From Gammaproteobacteria bacterium (lineage in GTDB: Bacteria; Pseudomonadota; Gammaproteobacteria; Steroidobacterales; Steroidobacteraceae): 39,851 bases of DNA. Numbering within the stretch: the stretch's first letter is position 1; every line of letters begins with the position of its first letter. Below are positions 26,139-35,884 of this stretch, piece after piece. The stretch covers positions 1 to 39,851 of the forward strand of contig JASHSK010000337.1 in NCBI GenBank assembly GCA_030038755.1, in the 5' to 3' direction. Made by a program: the position numbers and the translations under genes. The notes beneath the pieces were generated by a model that saw only the letters and a list, made by a program, of their open reading frames with translations, had not been told where the DNA came from and ran no database searches.

Positions 26139-26623
26139 GCGAAGCGGAGCTGGGGCTGCTGATGCAGACCGCGCAGGCGCACCAGGAGCTCGCCGACCGC
26201 AGCCTTGCGCGCCTGGAGACTCATGCTCAGGGTCTGGACGCCGTGGTCCGCGAGGAGATCCGGCGCACGCTCATTACCGAGTGCGGTGAGCTGCTGGAGG
26301 AGGTCGGCAAGGCGGCCGACGCGCTCAGCCGGCTCAGGCATGCGGCCCTCAGGCACTTCACGGCCGCCGGGCTGGTGCTTGCCGCGCTGCCGGCCGGTGC
26401 GGCGCTGCTGCTGCTGTGGCGATTCGTGCCCTCCGTGGCACAGCTCACGGCGCTGCGCGCGCAGCGCGCGCAGCTGCTCTCCGGCATCGCGCAGTTGACG
26501 GCCGCCGGCGGGCGCATCGAGCTGCGCCGCTGTGGCCAGGCACAGCGCCTGTGCGTGCACGTCGACCGGCACTCTCCCGCGTACGGCGAAGCCGCCGACT
26601 ATTTCATCCTCAGCGGCTACTGA
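26135..26623 (+). CDS. Small coiled-coil membrane protein of unknown function in the secretion locus
   Basis: A 162-residue protein I do not recognise. The first 75 residues are charged and helical (LMQTAQAHQELADRSLARLETH, IRRTLITECGELLEEVGKAADALSRLR), with coiled-coil character. A single membrane segment near 76-96 follows (LVLAALPAGAALLLLW), then another helical stretch (LTALRAQRAQLLSGIAQLTAAGG) and a compact C-terminus with two Cys. Its ATG overlaps the virB11 stop as ATGA, and the coupling-protein gene follows 9 bp after its stop. In build it resembles small mobilisation accessory proteins of the TraK/MobB kind that assist relaxase or coupling protein, but no sequence motif proves this. 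Confidence 0.7.
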   Translation: MSEAELGLLMQTAQAHQELADRSLARLETHAQGLDAVVREEIRRTLITECGELLEEVGKAADALSRLRHAALRHFTAAGLVLAALPAGAALLLLWRFVPSVAQLTALRAQRAQLLSGIAQLTAAGGRIELRRCGQAQRLCVHVDRHSPAYGEAADYFILSGY

Positions 26624-26632
26624 GCCTGGCGG

Positions 26633-28051
26633 ATGGCCGACACCGTGTCCACGCTACTCTGGCCACTGGCGGGCGTCGCTGCGATGGCGTCCGCGCCCGC
26701 GAAGCTGCTGCCGGCGCTGGCGGCCGTGGCGGTATTTTCAGCGGCACTGACGCGGGTCGCGCGGCAAGGGGGCGGCGAGCTGCATCGACGCGGTGCGCTG
26801 GTACGCCGTGGTCCACGCACGGCATGGCGCGCCCGCATGGCCCTCGCGCATGGGCGCGCGGTGATGCTCGGCGGGATTCCGATCGCCGCGCGCGAGGAAA
26901 CCAGACACTTCAAGCTGATCGGGACGACCGGCTCCGGCAAGTCCACGGCGGTCGGGCAGCTGCTCGAGGCAGCCCTGCGGCGCGGCGATCGTGCGATCGT
27001 GAGCGATCCGGGCGGAGGCTACCTGCAACGCTTCCTGCGCCGCTATCGAGGCGATGTGCTGCTCAATCCGTTCGAGCCGGACTCCGTGCGCTGGGATCCG
27101 TTCGCAGAGCTGCGGTGCGACTTCGACGTCGAGCAGCTCGCCAGCGCGCTGATCGCGGACGGCGCCGATGCGGCCGCCAATGAGTGGCGCGGCTACGCGC
27201 GCACCTTCCTGGGAGCGCTGCTGCGGTGCTGCCGCGGCGATCAGACGCCACGTCTGCAGGAGCTGTGGCGACTGCTCGCGGTCGCGCCAGTCGCGGAACT
27301 GCGCTCGCTGGTGCGGCATACGTACGCGCAGCCGTTTCTGGAGCCCGGCAACGAGCGCATGTTCGGTTCCATCCGTGCAGTGGCCGCCTCGGCGCTGGCG
27401 GCCCTGCAGCACGTGCAACGCCAGCGCGCCACGGCGCTGTCGGTGCGCAACTGGGTGCGGCACGGCCGGGGCGTGCTGTTTCTCCCCTACCGCGCCGGGC
27501 AGATCGCCGCGCTGCGGGGATTGCTTGCCGCCTGGCTGCGACTGGCGATTTTCGAGGCCCTGGACGGTCCCGAGGATGTCGATCAGCGATTGTGGTTCGT
27601 CATCGATGAGCTGGATGCGCTCGGGCCGATCGACGGGTTGAAGGACGCGCTCGCGCGCCTGCGCAAGCACGGCGGCCGCTGCGTGCTCGCCCTGCAGTCG
27701 ATCGCACAGATATCGGGTCTGTACGGGTACGCGCAGGCGCAAACGCTGGTGGAAAACTGCGGAAATTCCCTGATTCTGCGCTGCTCTGGCAGCGAGAACG
27801 GCGGGACCGCGCAGTTCGCCTCGCGCCTGATCGGGGAGCGCGAGGTGCTGCGCCGGCAGCGCACGCGCGGCCGCGATCATCACGGGTTGCTTGTCCCGCA
27901 GGCGCTGCGGCGTTCCTCGCAGATCAGTGAGCAGCGGCTGCTGGAGAGTGCGGTGCTGGCCTCGGAGATCGAGCAGCTGCCGGATCTGTGCGGTTACCTG
28001 AAGACCGCTGCCTGCAGAAGCTGGCGACGCGTGCGGCTTGCGCGCGATTGA
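26633..28051 (+). CDS. Type IV coupling protein (TraD/TrwB/VirD4-like DNA-pump ATPase)
   Basis: A 472-residue protein with two short hydrophobic segments in the first 40 residues and a cytoplasmic ATPase domain. Walker A GTTGSGKS is at 97-104, preceded by GGIPIAAREETRHFKLI, the usual TrwB/TraD lead-in. SDPGGGYLQRFLRRYRGDVLLNPFE follows as in the family, Walker B LWFVIDELDALG is near 320-330, and RKHGGRCVLALQSIAQISGLYG ends the RecA core. Coupling proteins receive DNA-protein substrates and feed them to the channel. At 472 residues it is shorter than most VirD4 proteins, close to TrwB-like forms. Its presence means the system is equipped to move a recruited substrate. Confidence 0.92.
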   Translation: MADTVSTLLWPLAGVAAMASAPAKLLPALAAVAVFSAALTRVARQGGGELHRRGALVRRGPRTAWRARMALAHGRAVMLGGIPIAAREETRHFKLIGTTGSGKSTAVGQLLEAALRRGDRAIVSDPGGGYLQRFLRRYRGDVLLNPFEPDSVRWDPFAELRCDFDVEQLASALIADGADAAANEWRGYARTFLGALLRCCRGDQTPRLQELWRLLAVAPVAELRSLVRHTYAQPFLEPGNERMFGSIRAVAASALAALQHVQRQRATALSVRNWVRHGRGVLFLPYRAGQIAALRGLLAAWLRLAIFEALDGPEDVDQRLWFVIDELDALGPIDGLKDALARLRKHGGRCVLALQSIAQISGLYGYAQAQTLVENCGNSLILRCSGSENGGTAQFASRLIGEREVLRRQRTRGRDHHGLLVPQALRRSSQISEQRLLESAVLASEIEQLPDLCGYLKTAACRSWRRVRLARD

Positions 28052-28055
28052 TGAC

Positions 28056-28718
28056 ATGCAAGGTCTGTGCACGCATGGGCTGTGCATGCGGGCGCTGGAC
28101 GAACAACGGAGACGCGAGCACTGCCATCTGAGCGCGGCGGACGACTGCCGTTACCTGTTCGAGTACCTGCCCGGCAGCTGGGGCAGCGGCACAGTCGGGC
28201 GACTGATTGCCAACTTCAAGTGCCGGCCCACACTGGCGGCGGCGCACCCGGCGCGACTGCATTTCAAGGAGTGCGCGATCGCGCGGATCGCCGCGGCGCT
28301 GCGCGCCTGCGCCTGCCGCGCCTTCGTCGAAGGCGCCACGTGGGTGCCGGTGCCGCCGTCCGTCGTGCCTGCAGAGAGCGACTACGATGATCGACTGGCG
28401 CGCACGCTGGATCGCGCGTTCACCGGCTATGACCTGGATCTGCGGCGGCTGCTGCGCCAGACGCACAGCACCCGACCCGATCACCATGGGGCACACCGGT
28501 TGAGCTGCGCCGCGCTGCTGCGCGTGATTCGCACGGATGTGCAGGCCCTGGCGGAGCGTCCACCGCGCACGCGGATTGTGCTGTTCGATGATCTGCTGAC
28601 CACCGGCAAGCACTACAGGTGCTGCGAGCAACGGCTGCATGAGCTGTTGCCGCGGATACCCGTCTGTGGCTGGTTCATCGCGCGTCGCGCGCTGACACCT
28701 ATGAATCATGCAAAATGA
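28056..28718 (+). CDS. ComF-like phosphoribosyltransferase-domain protein
   Basis: A 220-residue protein with the PRPP-binding loop of type I phosphoribosyltransferases: IVLFDDLLTTGKHY at 174-187, where two Asp and TTG are the hallmark residues. Upstream lie VPVPPSVVPAESDYDDRL, resembling the VPVP motif of ComF, and an N-terminal part with CHLSAADDCRYLFEYLPGSW and LIANFKCRPTLAA. The paired-Cys zinc knuckle of ComF is not clearly present. No nucleotide-synthesis genes are nearby. It closes the secretion locus, starting 4 bp after the coupling protein stop. I use ATG 28056; ATG 28086 is possible. Function is unknown; ComF relatives act in DNA uptake, so a DNA-related role is inferred. Confidence 0.75.
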   Translation: MQGLCTHGLCMRALDEQRRREHCHLSAADDCRYLFEYLPGSWGSGTVGRLIANFKCRPTLAAAHPARLHFKECAIARIAAALRACACRAFVEGATWVPVPPSVVPAESDYDDRLARTLDRAFTGYDLDLRRLLRQTHSTRPDHHGAHRLSCAALLRVIRTDVQALAERPPRTRIVLFDDLLTTGKHYRCCEQRLHELLPRIPVCGWFIARRALTPMNHAK

Positions 28719-28826
28719 CAGCCGCTGCGCACGAACAGAGCGCGAGCGCCTGCTGCACGATGACGGCGCAACGCAGTGCCGTCGTCGGGCCGCCGGGATC
28801 GAAGCGCCGGCGCGCGCAGCGTCCCC

Positions 28827-29888
28827 TCAGCCGAGCGCCGCCAGTACCGCGTTGCCGACTTCCGCGGTGCTCGCCGGTCGCTGGCCCGGAGCGGCGATGT
28901 CCGGGGTGCGGATGCCGTCGTCGATGGCGCGGTGAACCGCAAGCTCCACGGCGCGCGCCTCCTCGCGCAGCTGCAGCGAATGGCGCAGCAGCAGCGCGAC
29001 GCTGAGGATCGCGCCGTAGGGATTGGCGACGCCCTGGCCGGCGATGTCGGGCGCGGAGCCGTGGATCGGCTCGTACAGTCCGCGCGTGCCCTCGCCGAGC
29101 GAGGCGGAGGGCAGCAGCCCGAGCGAGCCGCACAGCATCGAGGCCTCGTCGGTGAGGATGTCGCCGAACATGTTCTCGGTGACGGCCACGTCGATCTCGC
29201 GCGGGCGACGTATCAGGTGCATGGCGGCCGAGTCGACCAGCATGTGCTCGAGCTGCACGTCCGGGAATTCCGCGCGCATGACGCGCTCGCAGACTTCGCG
29301 CCACAGCCGCGAGGTCTCCAGTACGTTGGATTTGTCGATCGACAGCAGTCGCCGCCGCCGGGTGCGCGCGATGCGCGCAGCCACGCGCACGATGCGCTCG
29401 ATCTCGGGCGCGGTGTACTCGCACAGATCGCTGGCGCGCTCGGCATCCCGCGTCTTGGCTCCGAAGTAAATGCCGCCGGTCAGTTCGCGCACCACCAGCA
29501 GGTCGACCCCTGCGACGACCTCGCTGCGCAGCGTGGAAACCCCCGCGAGCGCCGGGTGCACCGTCACCGGGCGCAGGTTGGCATAGACGCCCAGCTCCTT
29601 GCGCAGTCGCAGCAGTCCCGCCTCAGGCCGCACGCGCACCTGCGGAGAGGACCACTTCGGGCCGCCGATCGCCCCGAGCAGGATCGCGTCGGCGCCGCGA
29701 CAGGCTGCGAGCGTGGCGGGCGGCAGCGGGTCGCCGTGCGCTTCGATGGCCACGCCGCCGAACAGTGCCTCCTCGAGCGACAGCTCGTGACCGAAGCGGC
29801 GCGCCACGGCCTGCAGCACCCGCACCGCCTCGGCGGTGACTTCCGGGCCGATACCGTCCCCGGCAATGACCGCGATACGCGCCTTCAT
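28827..29888 (-). CDS. leuB: 3-isopropylmalate dehydrogenase
   Basis: A 353-residue NAD-dependent enzyme that oxidises and decarboxylates 3-isopropylmalate to 2-ketoisocaproate in leucine synthesis. Family landmarks: [13 protein letters not shown] at the N-terminus, [18 protein letters not shown]-like segment (residues near 91-105), [55 protein letters not shown] and [20 protein letters not shown]. Its ATG overlaps the leuD stop by 4 bp, so it is the last gene of the operon. Size fits the family (about 350-360). Confidence 0.97.
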   Translation of the reverse strand: MKARIAVIAGDGIGPEVTAEAVRVLQAVARRFGHELSLEEALFGGVAIEAHGDPLPPATLAACRGADAILLGAIGGPKWSSPQVRVRPEAGLLRLRKELGVYANLRPVTVHPALAGVSTLRSEVVAGVDLLVVRELTGGIYFGAKTRDAERASDLCEYTAPEIERIVRVAARIARTRRRRLLSIDKSNVLETSRLWREVCERVMRAEFPDVQLEHMLVDSAAMHLIRRPREIDVAVTENMFGDILTDEASMLCGSLGLLPSASLGEGTRGLYEPIHGSAPDIAGQGVANPYGAILSVALLLRHSLQLREEARAVELAVHRAIDDGIRTPDIAAPGQRPASTAEVGNAVLAALG

Positions 29889-30478
29889 GCGGGTGCCCGC
29901 CCGACCCCGGTGCGCTGCTCGAAGGCGTCGATCGCCGTCTGCCGCGAGAGCAGGAAGCCGAGCTCGTCCACGCCATTGAGCAGGCAGTAGCGCTCGAAGC
30001 CGTCGAGCGGAAAGCGCGCGCTGCGCCCGTCGGGCAGCGTCACGGTGCCGCCTGCGACATCGATCGTCACCGTCTGGCCGGGATGTTCGAGGAGCCAGGC
30101 GCTCGTCGCCTCGTCCACCACCACCGGCAGCAGTCCGTTCTTCAGCGAGTTATTGCGGAAGATATCCGCGATCTCGCTGCTGATCACGGCGCGAAATCCG
30201 TAGTCGAGCAGTGCCCAGGGCGCATGCTCGCGCGAGGAGCCGCAGCCGAAGTTGCGCCCGGCGACCAGGATGGTGCAGCCGGCGGCCGCCTCCGTGTTGA
30301 GCACGAACTCGGGGCGCGGCCGGCCATCGCTGCTGTAGCGCCACTCGGAAAACAGGTGCTCACCGAGTCCCTCGCGGGTCGTGGTGCGCAGGAAACGCGC
30401 GGGAATGATCTGATCGGTGTCGATGTTGGTGGATGCCAGCGCCACCGTGCGCGAGCGGATCTGCCGGATCGGGTCCAT
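29885..30478 (-). CDS. leuD: 3-isopropylmalate dehydratase small subunit
   Basis: A 197-residue swivel-domain subunit that joins LeuC to isomerise 2-isopropylmalate to 3-isopropylmalate. Visible landmarks: [46 protein letters not shown] and [21 protein letters not shown] lies just before the ATG. It is 1 bp downstream of leuC and overlaps leuB by 4 bp. Length matches the proteobacterial form (about 200). Confidence 0.97.
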   Translation of the reverse strand: MDPIRQIRSRTVALASTNIDTDQIIPARFLRTTTREGLGEHLFSEWRYSSDGRPRPEFVLNTEAAAGCTILVAGRNFGCGSSREHAPWALLDYGFRAVISSEIADIFRNNSLKNGLLPVVVDEATSAWLLEHPGQTVTIDVAGGTVTLPDGRSARFPLDGFERYCLLNGVDELGFLLSRQTAIDAFEQRTGVGRAPA

Positions 30479-30479
30479 G

Positions 30480-31880
30480 TCAACTCCTCATCAGCTCACG
30501 CGGGTCGGTCACGCGGCCGCGCAGCGCGCTCGCGGCGGCGGTGAGCGGGCTCACCAGCAGCGTGCGTGCGCCCGGTCCCTGCCGCCCCTCGAAGTTGCGA
30601 TTGCTGGTGCTGAGCGAATACTGCCCGGCCTCCACGGTGTCGCCGTTCATGCCGAGGCACATCGAGCAGCCCGATTCGCGCCACTCGGCACCGGCCTCGA
30701 GGAAGATGCGGTCCAGGCCCTCCGCCTCGGCCGCGCGCTTGACCTGCTGGGAACCCGGCACCACCAGCGCGCGTACGCCGCGCGCGATGCGTCGACCGGC
30801 GAGCAGGCGGGCGGCGCTGCGCAGATCCGTCAGGCGCCCATTGGTACAGCTGCCGATGAACACCACATCCACGCGGCAATCGGCGATCGGCTCGCCGGCA
30901 TGCAGGCCCATGTAAGCCAGCGCACGGTCGAACACCGGATCGCAGCGCCGCTCGGGAATGGAGCCGGTTACCGGCACGGACATGCCCGGGTTGGTGCCGT
31001 AGGTGATCATCGGCTCCACCGCGGCGCCATCGAGCGTCACGTCGCGATCGAAAGTCGCTCCCACATCGCTCGGCAGCTCGCGCCAGCGCGCCAGCGCCTC
31101 ATCCCAGGCGCTGCCGCCGGGCGCGCGCGCCCGACCCTGCAGATAGGCGTAGGTCGTCTCATCGGGCGCGACCATGCCGGCCCGTGCGCCGGCCTCGATC
31201 GACATGTTGCACACGGTCATGCGCTCCTCCATGCCCAGCGCGCGGATCGCCGCCCCGCGATACTCGATCACGTGGCCGGTACCGCCGCCAACGCCGATAC
31301 GGTTGATGATCGTGAGGATCAGGTCCTTGGCGGTGACGCCGGAGGGCAGGCCGTGGTCGACCGTGATCGCGAGGGTGCGCGGCTTTCTCTGCAGCAGGCA
31401 CTGGGTGGCGAACACGTGCGCGACCTCGGTGGTGCCGATACCGAAGGCGAGGGCGCCGAAGGCCCCGTGGGTGCTGGTGTGGCTGTCGCCGCACACCAGC
31501 GTGCTGCCCGGCAGCGTCAATCCGAGCTCCGGTCCGATGACGTGCACGATGCCGCGCAGCGGGCTCCTGAGCTCGGTCAGCTCCACGCCGAAGTCCGCGC
31601 AGTTGCGCTCGAGCTGGTCGATCTGCCGGGCCGCCGACTCGATGGTGATCGGCGCGCCACCGAAAATCTGCTCGGTGCGCGTGGGACTCGAGTGATCGAT
31701 GGTCGCGAAGGTCAGGTCCGGCCGGCGCAGCTTGAGCCCGCGTGCCCGCAGCAGCGTGAAGGCCTGGGGAGAAGTGACCTCGTGGATCAGGTGGCGGTCC
31801 ACGTACAGCACCGCGGGCGTGTCCGCACTCTCCGGCACGACCTCGTGCCGCTCCCAGATCTTCTGGAACATCGTCTTCAT
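30480..31880 (-). CDS. leuC: 3-isopropylmalate dehydratase large subunit
   Basis: A 466-residue aconitase-family protein, the same length as E. coli LeuC. The [4Fe-4S] ligands appear as Cys in [14 protein letters not shown] and the CSMCLGMN pair. Other landmarks are [25 protein letters not shown] and [19 protein letters not shown]. The start is the ATG at 31880 ([12 protein letters not shown]), preceded by AAGGA. The longer frame to 32060 only reads into ilvE. It follows ilvE by 43 bp and is joined to leuD by a 1-bp gap. Confidence 0.97.
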   Translation of the reverse strand: MKTMFQKIWERHEVVPESADTPAVLYVDRHLIHEVTSPQAFTLLRARGLKLRRPDLTFATIDHSSPTRTEQIFGGAPITIESAARQIDQLERNCADFGVELTELRSPLRGIVHVIGPELGLTLPGSTLVCGDSHTSTHGAFGALAFGIGTTEVAHVFATQCLLQRKPRTLAITVDHGLPSGVTAKDLILTIINRIGVGGGTGHVIEYRGAAIRALGMEERMTVCNMSIEAGARAGMVAPDETTYAYLQGRARAPGGSAWDEALARWRELPSDVGATFDRDVTLDGAAVEPMITYGTNPGMSVPVTGSIPERRCDPVFDRALAYMGLHAGEPIADCRVDVVFIGSCTNGRLTDLRSAARLLAGRRIARGVRALVVPGSQQVKRAAEAEGLDRIFLEAGAEWRESGCSMCLGMNGDTVEAGQYSLSTSNRNFEGRQGPGARTLLVSPLTAAASALRGRVTDPRELMRS

Positions 31881-31923
31881 GGCGCGTCGTTCCTTGCGTT
31901 CAACCGCAACGCCGGCGTTGCGC

Positions 31924-32883
31924 TCAGCCGGCCGCGCTGCGCGCGCGCTGCTGCATGTCCACGAAATCCAGCCACTGCCAGCGGTCGGGCGTGCTGCCCG
32001 CGAACAGCCCGAAGAATGCCTGCTGCAACCGCTCGGTGATCGGGCCACGCCGCCCGGCACCGATGATGATGCGGTCGACGGAGCGGATCGGCGTGACCTC
32101 CGCGGCGGTGCCGGTGAAAAACAGCTCGTCGGCCAGGTACAGCAGCTCGCGCGGAATGGCGGTCTCGCGCACCGTGAGCCCGAGGCTCGCGGCGAGCTTC
32201 ATGACGGTATCGCGCGTGATGCCACCGAGCACCGAGTGGGCGAGCCCGGGGGTGAGCAGCTCTCCGTCCCTGACGAGGAACAGGTTCTCGCCGGCTCCCT
32301 CGCTGACCGACCCGTCCGGCGCCAGGCCGATGCCCTCGGCGAAGCCGAGCCGTTTGGCCTCCATGCTGATGAGCTGGCTGGAGAGATAGTTGCCGGCCGC
32401 CTTGGCCAGCGCCGGCAGCGTGTTCGGGGCGACGCGCTGCCACGAGGAGACGCACACGTCGACGCCCGCCGCCTCGGACTCGTGTCCGAGGTACTTTCCC
32501 CACTCCCATGCGGCCACGGCCACGTCCACCGGTGGCTCGATCTTCGGGGCGACGCCGATCTCTCCATAGCCGCGCAGCGCGATCGGGCGGATGTAGGCGC
32601 CGTTGGCGAGCTCGTTGGCCGCCAGCACCTGGTGGCATGCGCTGTTGATCTCATCGGGCGTGAAGGGAATCTGCAGCCGGTAGATCTTCGCCGAGTCGAA
32701 CAGACGGCGCGTGTGATCGCGCAGGCGGAAGATGGCCACGCCCCGGGGCGTGGCATAGGCGCGTACCCCCTCGAACACCGAGGAGCCGTAATGCAGCGCG
32801 TGCGCGAGTACGTGCACCGTGGCGCGCTCCCAGGCGACCAGCTTGCCGTTGAACCAGATGTAGGGAGTGGCGGGGATGGGCAT
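31924..32883 (-). CDS. ilvE: Branched-chain amino acid aminotransferase
   Basis: A 319-residue PLP-dependent class IV aminotransferase which makes leucine, isoleucine and valine from their keto acids. It begins [20 protein letters not shown] and has [15 protein letters not shown], the PLP-lysine region [36 protein letters not shown] and [18 protein letters not shown], all diagnostic of IlvE. GGAG precedes the ATG. It lies 8 bp after leuA and before leuC, an uncommon position inside a leu operon that ties the last common step to leucine control. Confidence 0.96.
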   Translation of the reverse strand: MPIPATPYIWFNGKLVAWERATVHVLAHALHYGSSVFEGVRAYATPRGVAIFRLRDHTRRLFDSAKIYRLQIPFTPDEINSACHQVLAANELANGAYIRPIALRGYGEIGVAPKIEPPVDVAVAAWEWGKYLGHESEAAGVDVCVSSWQRVAPNTLPALAKAAGNYLSSQLISMEAKRLGFAEGIGLAPDGSVSEGAGENLFLVRDGELLTPGLAHSVLGGITRDTVMKLAASLGLTVRETAIPRELLYLADELFFTGTAAEVTPIRSVDRIIIGAGRRGPITERLQQAFFGLFAGSTPDRWQWLDFVDMQQRARSAAG

Positions 32884-32891
32884 GGCAGCTC

Positions 32892-34490
<1,599 letters not shown>

Positions 34491-34592
34491 GCTCGCACTC
34501 CTTGAACCGTGCGCATCCGCCGTAGCCGCTGCGGCCGCCCAGGTGCGCGGCCCTCCGTCGGCGCGGCGGGCGCCTTCATCGCCGATGCGCCT

Positions 34593-35585
34593 TCAGCGCG
34601 CCTCCTTGAGCCATGGCATGCGCGCGCGTAGCTTCTCGCCGACGCGCTCGATCGGATGGCTGGTATCGCGCTTGAGCAGGCGCCGGAAGTTCCTGGAACC
34701 ATGCCGGTGCTCATCGATCCACTGGCGAGCGAATTTGCCGCTGCGGATCTCCTTGAGGATGCGCCGCATCTCGCGGCGCGTGCGCTCGTCGACGACGCGC
34801 GGTCCGCGCGTCAGGTCGCCGTATTTGGCGGTGTCGCTGATGAATTGGTGCATTTTCGAGAGCCCGCCCTCGTGCAGCAGATCCACGATCAGCTTGAGCT
34901 CGTGCAGGCATTCGTAGTAGGCGACCTCGGGCTGGTAGCCGGCCTCCACGAGGGTTTCATAGCCCTTGACGACCAGCTCGGTCGCACCTCCACACAGCAC
35001 CACCTGCTCGCCGAACAGATCCGTCTCCGTCTCCTCCGCGAAGCTGGTCTCGAGCACGCCACCGCGCGTGCCGCCGATGCCGTCGGCGTAGGCGAGCGCC
35101 CTGGCGTGCGCGCGCCCGCTGACATCCTGCGCTACGGCGAGCAGGCAGGGCACGCCGCGACCCTGCTGATACTGACGGCGCACGAGGCCGCCGGGCCCCT
35201 TGGGGGCGATCATCACCACGTCCAGGTCCTTACGCGGCCTGATCTGCTTGAAGTGGATGTTGAAGCCATGCGCGAACAGCAGCGTCGCGCCGTGCGCGAG
35301 CTCGGAGCGCACCTGCTCGTACAGCTCGGGTTGCGCCAGGTCGGGCACCAGCATGGCCACCAGATCCGCGCCGCGCACCGCAGCGGCGGGCTCGGCCACT
35401 TCGAGGCCGTCGCGCCGCGCGGCGCGCGCGCTCTTGCCGCCCTTGCGCACGCCGACCACGACGTCGAAGCCGCTGTCCTTCAAGTTGAGTGCGTGGGCAC
35501 GGCCCTGGCTGCCATAGCCGAGCACCGCGATGCGCGCCCCGCGCAGCGCCTTGCGATCCACGTCTTTCCTGGAATACAGCTGCAT
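34593..35585 (-). CDS. ilvC: Ketol-acid reductoisomerase (class I)
   Basis: A 330-residue enzyme that isomerises and reduces acetolactate or acetohydroxybutyrate. The Rossmann domain reads [22 protein letters not shown] with [16 protein letters not shown], where basic and Ser residues suit NADPH. The knotted C-terminal domain has [16 protein letters not shown] and [31 protein letters not shown]. Length places it in class I (about 330). It is the first structural gene after the leucine-rich leader and the terminator, so its expression, with that of leuA-ilvE-leuCDB, should follow leucine supply. Confidence 0.97.
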   Translation of the reverse strand: MQLYSRKDVDRKALRGARIAVLGYGSQGRAHALNLKDSGFDVVVGVRKGGKSARAARRDGLEVAEPAAAVRGADLVAMLVPDLAQPELYEQVRSELAHGATLLFAHGFNIHFKQIRPRKDLDVVMIAPKGPGGLVRRQYQQGRGVPCLLAVAQDVSGRAHARALAYADGIGGTRGGVLETSFAEETETDLFGEQVVLCGGATELVVKGYETLVEAGYQPEVAYYECLHELKLIVDLLHEGGLSKMHQFISDTAKYGDLTRGPRVVDERTRREMRRILKEIRSGKFARQWIDEHRHGSRNFRRLLKRDTSHPIERVGEKLRARMPWLKEAR

Positions 35586-35633
35586 CTTTGTCCACTCCCG
35601 ATGTCGATCACGAAAAACAACAGCGCATTCAAC

Positions 35634-35667
35634 AAAAAACCCCGCATCGGTGTCCGAGGCGGGGTTT
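35634..35667 (-). terminator. Rho-independent terminator of the ilvC operon leader (attenuator)
   Basis: On the minus strand AAACCCCGC pairs with GCGGGGTTT. The inner part TCGG-ACA-CCGA extends the stem past one C/T mismatch, and the 3' arm runs into six T. It lies 22 bp after the leader-peptide stop and about 50 bp before the ilvC ATG. Its 5' arm CCCCGCC (35658-35664) can instead pair with GGCGGGG in the leader RNA (within 35708-35721), which would form an antiterminator. Confidence 0.85.
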
Positions 35668-35689
35668 CGGTGCTGGTCCGGTTCCTGTG

Positions 35690-35773
35690 TCAGAAGCGCC
35701 GGCAGTACCCGCCCCGCCCGCTCACTGCGAGCAGCAGATCTACCGATAGTAGAAGCGAGCCGAGCGAGCGCAT
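35690..35773 (-). CDS. Leucine-rich leader peptide of the ilvC-leu operon
   Basis: A 27-codon ORF starting at ATG 35773 and ending TGA at 35690. It begins [19 protein letters not shown] and contains seven Leu and two Val codons in the first 17 positions, with Leu triplets at residues 7-9 and 13-15. Several are codons that are scarce in GC-rich genomes (CTT, CTA, CTA, GTA). It sits between a sigma70-like promoter and a rho-independent terminator, ahead of ilvC-leuA-ilvE-leuCDB, matching the leu/ilv attenuation peptides of enterobacteria. Shortage of charged tRNA-Leu would stall the ribosome and favour readthrough. No Ile codons occur, so leucine (and perhaps valine) is the signal. The ribosome binding site is weak. 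Confidence 0.85.
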   Translation of the reverse strand: MRSLGSLLLSVDLLLAVSGRGGYCRRF

Positions 35774-35818
35774 TGGTCGGTTACGAGCGTCCTTGAGCCC
35801 TGGCGCTATAGATCCCGG

Positions 35819-35847
35819 ATGACAGCATACGATCAATTGCTTGTCAA
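35819..35847 (-). promoter_or_regulatory. Sigma70-like promoter of the ilvC operon
   Basis: On the minus strand a perfect -35 box TTGACA (35842-35847) is followed after 17 bp by TGTCAT (35819-35824), 4 of 6 to TATAAT. Transcription would begin near 35811, about 38 bases before the leader peptide ATG. Confidence 0.65.
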
Positions 35848-35884
35848 CGCACTGCCGGAGGGCTCGATTCGCTAAGCTTGACGG

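Noticed and set aside
16727-28718. Assignment as a bacteria-killing Xanthomonas-type T4SS
   Set aside because: The VirB7 candidate is too small for the extra periplasmic domain of that group, and no effector/immunity gene pairs are present around the locus.
16607-28826. Integrative element boundaries around the secretion locus
   Set aside because: I found no flanking direct repeats, tRNA gene, integrase or transposase at either side.
30417-32039. 540-residue plus-strand open frame opposite leuC/leuD
   Set aside because: Low-complexity shadow translation; leuC and leuD are certain on the minus strand.
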